Shown here one piece after another: positions 60,549-64,000 of a DNA stretch of 64,000 nucleotides. Each line of letters starts with the position of its first letter. Position 1 is the stretch's first letter. The notes under the pieces are model-generated. The model searched no databases. It worked only from the letters and a program-made list of their open reading frames with translations, and was not told the DNA's origin. Location of the stretch: positions 8,804,001-8,868,000 of the forward strand of contig CANTUV010000010.1 of assembly GCA_947685225.1 (NCBI GenBank), given 5' to 3'. The translations under genes and the position numbers were made by a program. Source of the DNA: Garcia nutans (Eukaryota > Streptophyta > Magnoliopsida > Malpighiales > Euphorbiaceae).

Positions 60549-62752
60549 CACTATAAAAACGTATTGAATTATCGAAAAAAATTTACTGATAAATTTTTTT
60601 TTATTAATAATATCAATAAAATATCGAGATAAAGTATTAAAAAAATAAATTAAAAAATATATCGATATATTACTAACAAAATAATCTCTCAGCAATTTAT
60701 CGATAATAATGGATATAGTAGATGGCATCAATAATTATCGATAAATTTTACCGACAGAATTATTAAAGAGTCGATAATACTTAGCGCGAATTATATATTA
60801 CCTAGAGAAAATATTTTCTATAAGTAACGCCAATAAAAAATTATTTTTTTCGGTATTATATACATTATAAATATTTTTTTATTTACCGAGAGAATATATT
60901 TTTTGTCAGTAAAATTACTTAGAGAAAATATATTGTCGGTAAAATTATATAGAGAAAATATATTTTATCAGTAATACCGAGAAAATATATTTTCTATCTA
61001 TAAAATTACCTATAAAAAATATATTATGTCGGTAATACCAAAATAATATATTTTTTGTCTGTAAAATTAACTAGAGAAAATATATTATGTCGGTAAATAA
61101 AAACATAAATGGGCAAAAATTTTATCTCCTGTAGGTGAGCCGTTTATTGAGAGAAAATATTTTTCTATTAGTATTATCTACAAAAAATATATTTCATCGA
61201 TAAAATTACCTAGAGAAATTATATTTTATTAGTAATACCGAGAAAATATATTTTTTATCGGTATATTTTTTACCGGTAATACTAATAAAAATTATTTCTC
61301 TCGGTATTATATACGTTATAAACAACTTTTCATTTACCGAGAGAATATATTTTCTGTCAAAAAAATTACATAGAAAAAATATATTCTATCGATAAAATTA
61401 CCTAAAAAATATATTTTATCTATAATACCGAGATAATATAATTTTTATTGGTAAAATTACATACAGAAAATATATTATGTCGTTAATACCAAGATACTAT
61501 ATTTTCTATCGATAAAATTACCTATAGAAAATATATTTTATCGGTAAAATTACCTAAATAAAATATATTTTGTTGGTAATACCGAGAGAATATATTATTC
61601 GTTGGTAAAATTACCTGCAGAAAATATATTTTATCGGTAAATAAAAATATAAGTGGGCGAAAATTTTACTGCCAGTAGATAAGCCGTTTACTTAGAGAAA
61701 TTATTTTTTTGTAGGTAAAAATAAAACTAATGGCGGTAATTTTACCGCCTAAATTATATTTTTAGCCACAAATTACTCTTTTCATCGATAAATTTATCGA
61801 CAGACACTTATTTCTCTCGATAAATATTTTCTTTAAAAATAAATTATTTTCTCTCCTCTCCCATCTCTGTCGGCCCTCTTTTTTTTTTTCCATTTCTCCT
61901 CTACCATTTTCTATATTTTTTATTTTTGCTTGAAGAAGGAGAAGAAGAAGAAGAAGTATTTATTTTAATTTTTTAATTTTATTAAATTTTGTAATTTATA
62001 TTATTTATTTTTTGATTTGTTGTTATTTTTATAAATTTGATATTTTATTTTGGGTTTATGGCTATTATAGTATAGGTTAATTATTTATATTTTACTTGTG
62101 TGTTGTTTGAATTTTAAGATATTTTTTTATTTATTAAAAAATTTTAGGTAAATTTTATTTTTTAAAAATTTTCAAAAAAATAAAAATAAAATAAAATTAT
62201 AAATTTATTTTAATTAATTAGAATATTATTTTAGGGATTTTTAAAATTTTCATAATATATTTAGAAATTTTTTTGTATTTAGAATTTTATTTAGGGTGTA
62301 AGATTTTTTTAAGATATTTTTATGATTTTTAAAAAAAATTATGTAAATTTCATTTATTTTTATAAATTTTAGAATAAAAATTATAAAAAATTAATTTTTT
62401 TAAAATTTTTTACTTAAATATAATATATTTTAGAAAATTTTAATTTTTTTTGTATTTTTTTTGAAATTTTTTTGTAAATATAAATATTTAAGATGTTAGA
62501 TTTTTTAGGGTGTTTTTATGATATTTAAAAAAAATTCAGGTAAAATTCATTTATTTTTATAAATTTTAGAATCAAAACTATAAAAAAATTAATTTTTTTA
62601 ATTTTTTAATTTTTAATTAAATGAAATATATTTTAGAAAATTTTTAATTTTTTAGTAAAAATATAACAAAATTTTTTTAAATATTTATTTTTAATTTCTT
62701 TATAATACCAATAGAAAATTTGCTAATAAATAATTTTTATTAATTGATAGTG
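60549..62752. mobile_element. CACTA-like non-autonomous element with a subterminal repeat array
   Basis: It begins CACTATAAAAAC at 60549, and the right end reads ATAGTG at 62747-62752, the complement of CACTAT. Between about 60700 and 61760 there are many short direct and inverted repeats of the type ATTTTATCGGTAAAATTACC, TACCGAGAGAATATATTTT and GAGAAAATATATT, the style of CACTA subterminal regions. Flanking 3-bp repeats are imperfect (TAT and TAC). No transposase is present. The boundaries are less sure than the class. Confidence 0.5.
60770..61745. repeat. Array of degenerate GGTAAAATTACC / ACCGAGAGAATATATTTT repeats
   Basis: More than fifteen degenerate units alternate ATCGGTAAAATTACC-like and TACCGAGAGAATATATTTT-like motifs. 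Two longer blocks at about 61090-61140 and 61635-61690 (GGTAAATAAAAA...GTGGGC.AAAATTTTA...AGCCGTTTA) are near copies of each other, so the array has a higher-order repeat of about 545 bp. Confidence 0.65.
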
Positions 62753-64000
62753 TACTACAATAGTCGACATATTTTTCATCGGTGTGAATCTCAATCGTTG
62801 ATTGCTAAAAGCTTAGGTGAAGGAATTAAATATGCTTTTGCGCTTTTCTCTCTCATTAAGGTGAGACCTGCTACCTACATTCATTTTTCACGTCACCGTG
62901 TAAAACCCATGTCTCCTTACTGTGCATGCCTGTATGGAAAATACTTAGCAACATCTAATACATTCTTCCACATAAATAATTTGAAATTTATATGTAAAAA
63001 TATACCTTGTAATATATTAATTGAAATAATAAAGATTGATAATAATAAAAATTTTAATATATGACTAAGTTGCTATATAATTAAAATTATGACTAGACTA
63101 ATTAACAACTTTGGTGAACGTACGTGTAACCATAAAAAGCACTTATTGAATTTGTCAGTGTCAAAAATGAAAGATCGATTGATGAGAAATAAATCAATCA
63201 TTTTTCTAATTAATCTATGCTTATTATTTGCAATATATGTGATAATGAAGCTTCATATATAATAAATAAAAGAACTTTCTAAAGCTGATGTGAAATCTAT
63301 TTTTAGTTTTCAATAATTTAATGGTGATGTGTACATTTCGATTCAATTTATGCAACTATTAATATTAAAACTGAAACTCAAATTAAAATTGGAACCAAAT
63401 TTATATTTTCAATCATTCGGAATTAATATATAAAGTTAGTATATACTGATAAATATTTTTCAAACTCACATATATGTAAAAAGATGAAAATTCATTATTT
63501 AAAAAATATATAATATTTTATTTAATATTTTATTTTTATTCCATGAAGCAAATAATTTTTGAGATCTATAGAATGACTTAGCAGTAAATATACATTAAGA
63601 ATGGTTGCCGGGCAGTGGCCTCATAGAACAATTAAATTTTTCATATATTTTAGTAGTTAATGTATACTTGCCTCTATTAAATAGTTCCCCTTTATTTATG
63701 TATAAATATATCCATATTAAATTTGTATATACATTATAGCCTATAGCATTTCACAGGATCAGTACTATTTCTTTAAAAAATTTCTCTTGATCGAATTGAA
63801 GCTTATCAATCAATTTGCCATACTAAATAAATGAACTGATATTCTCATATTAAAAAGAAGATGTAAGCTTTTAAATTTAAGTATCAGTCCTATAAAGTGT
63901 CGCATTTACACGTTTAATTTTGAGATTGTTCCCATCGCATTTTACATAATATTTCAAAAAAAATATTATAACTAAGAACTTTATTTAAAGAAAAAATTGT
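62753..64000. other. AT-rich sequence to the right edge
   Basis: A less AT-rich patch at 62760-62960 has an open frame (62744-63064) without recognisable protein features. No gene is supported. Confidence 0.4.

Noticed and set aside
60770..61745. CRISPR-like or satellite array
   Set aside because: The units are degenerate, of variable spacing, and mixed in orientation. Their style and the CACTAT ends fit a CACTA subterminal region in a plant genome.
62744..63064. 106-residue plus-strand open frame
   Set aside because: It starts inside the putative CACTA end, its second half is AT-rich noise, and no motif is recognised.

Overview
This is eukaryotic nuclear DNA from a flowering plant, most likely a eudicot. 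It is very AT-rich, and its genes have short exons separated by AT-rich GT...AG introns. Plant-only families are present (DUF3511, DUF761, a QALGGH zinc finger with an EAR motif, a PDIL2-1 type disulfide isomerase), and the intergenic space is full of hAT, MULE, CACTA and LINE remnants. The species cannot be named from the sequence. There are no bacterial-style operons, no CRISPR and no tRNA or rRNA that I can see.

Layout. (1) Bases 1-14906 hold two copies of an approx. 8.3 kb tandem duplication. The junction is inferred at 6610/6611 and the first copy runs off the left edge. Each copy carries one intact gene for the same unrecognised 93-residue protein and one hAT-type element. (2) 14907-21600 is gene-poor and repeat-rich, with a 1.1 kb palindromic element. 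(3) 21600-33000 carries short, mostly intronless regulatory-type genes: a C2H2 zinc finger with a C-terminal EAR motif, a DUF3511 protein, and two divergently oriented DUF761 genes. (4) 34351-52483 is the conserved multi-exon gene island. It holds a CTP synthase gene on the minus strand, two plant genes of unknown function on the plus strand, and a complete 11-exon PDIL2-1 type protein disulfide isomerase on the minus strand. (5) 52700-64000 is transposon territory: a decayed LINE split by a MULE, a Stowaway-like MITE and a CACTA-like element.

Most notable points. The CTP synthase gene has 20 clean exons, but the one that should carry the UTP/CTP-binding KTKPTQ segment is absent. That interval holds a hAT insertion, and several near-invariant residues elsewhere are changed, so the copy is probably inactive. 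The MULE in the LINE has a 9-bp target duplication and encloses a fragment that reads like the first RRM of the flowering regulator FCA, so it looks like a Pack-MULE. The two tandem copies are almost identical except for a sharply bounded patch of about 1.2 kb that is several percent diverged. These are gene-evolution and transposon findings. I did not see a convincing novel multi-gene system.
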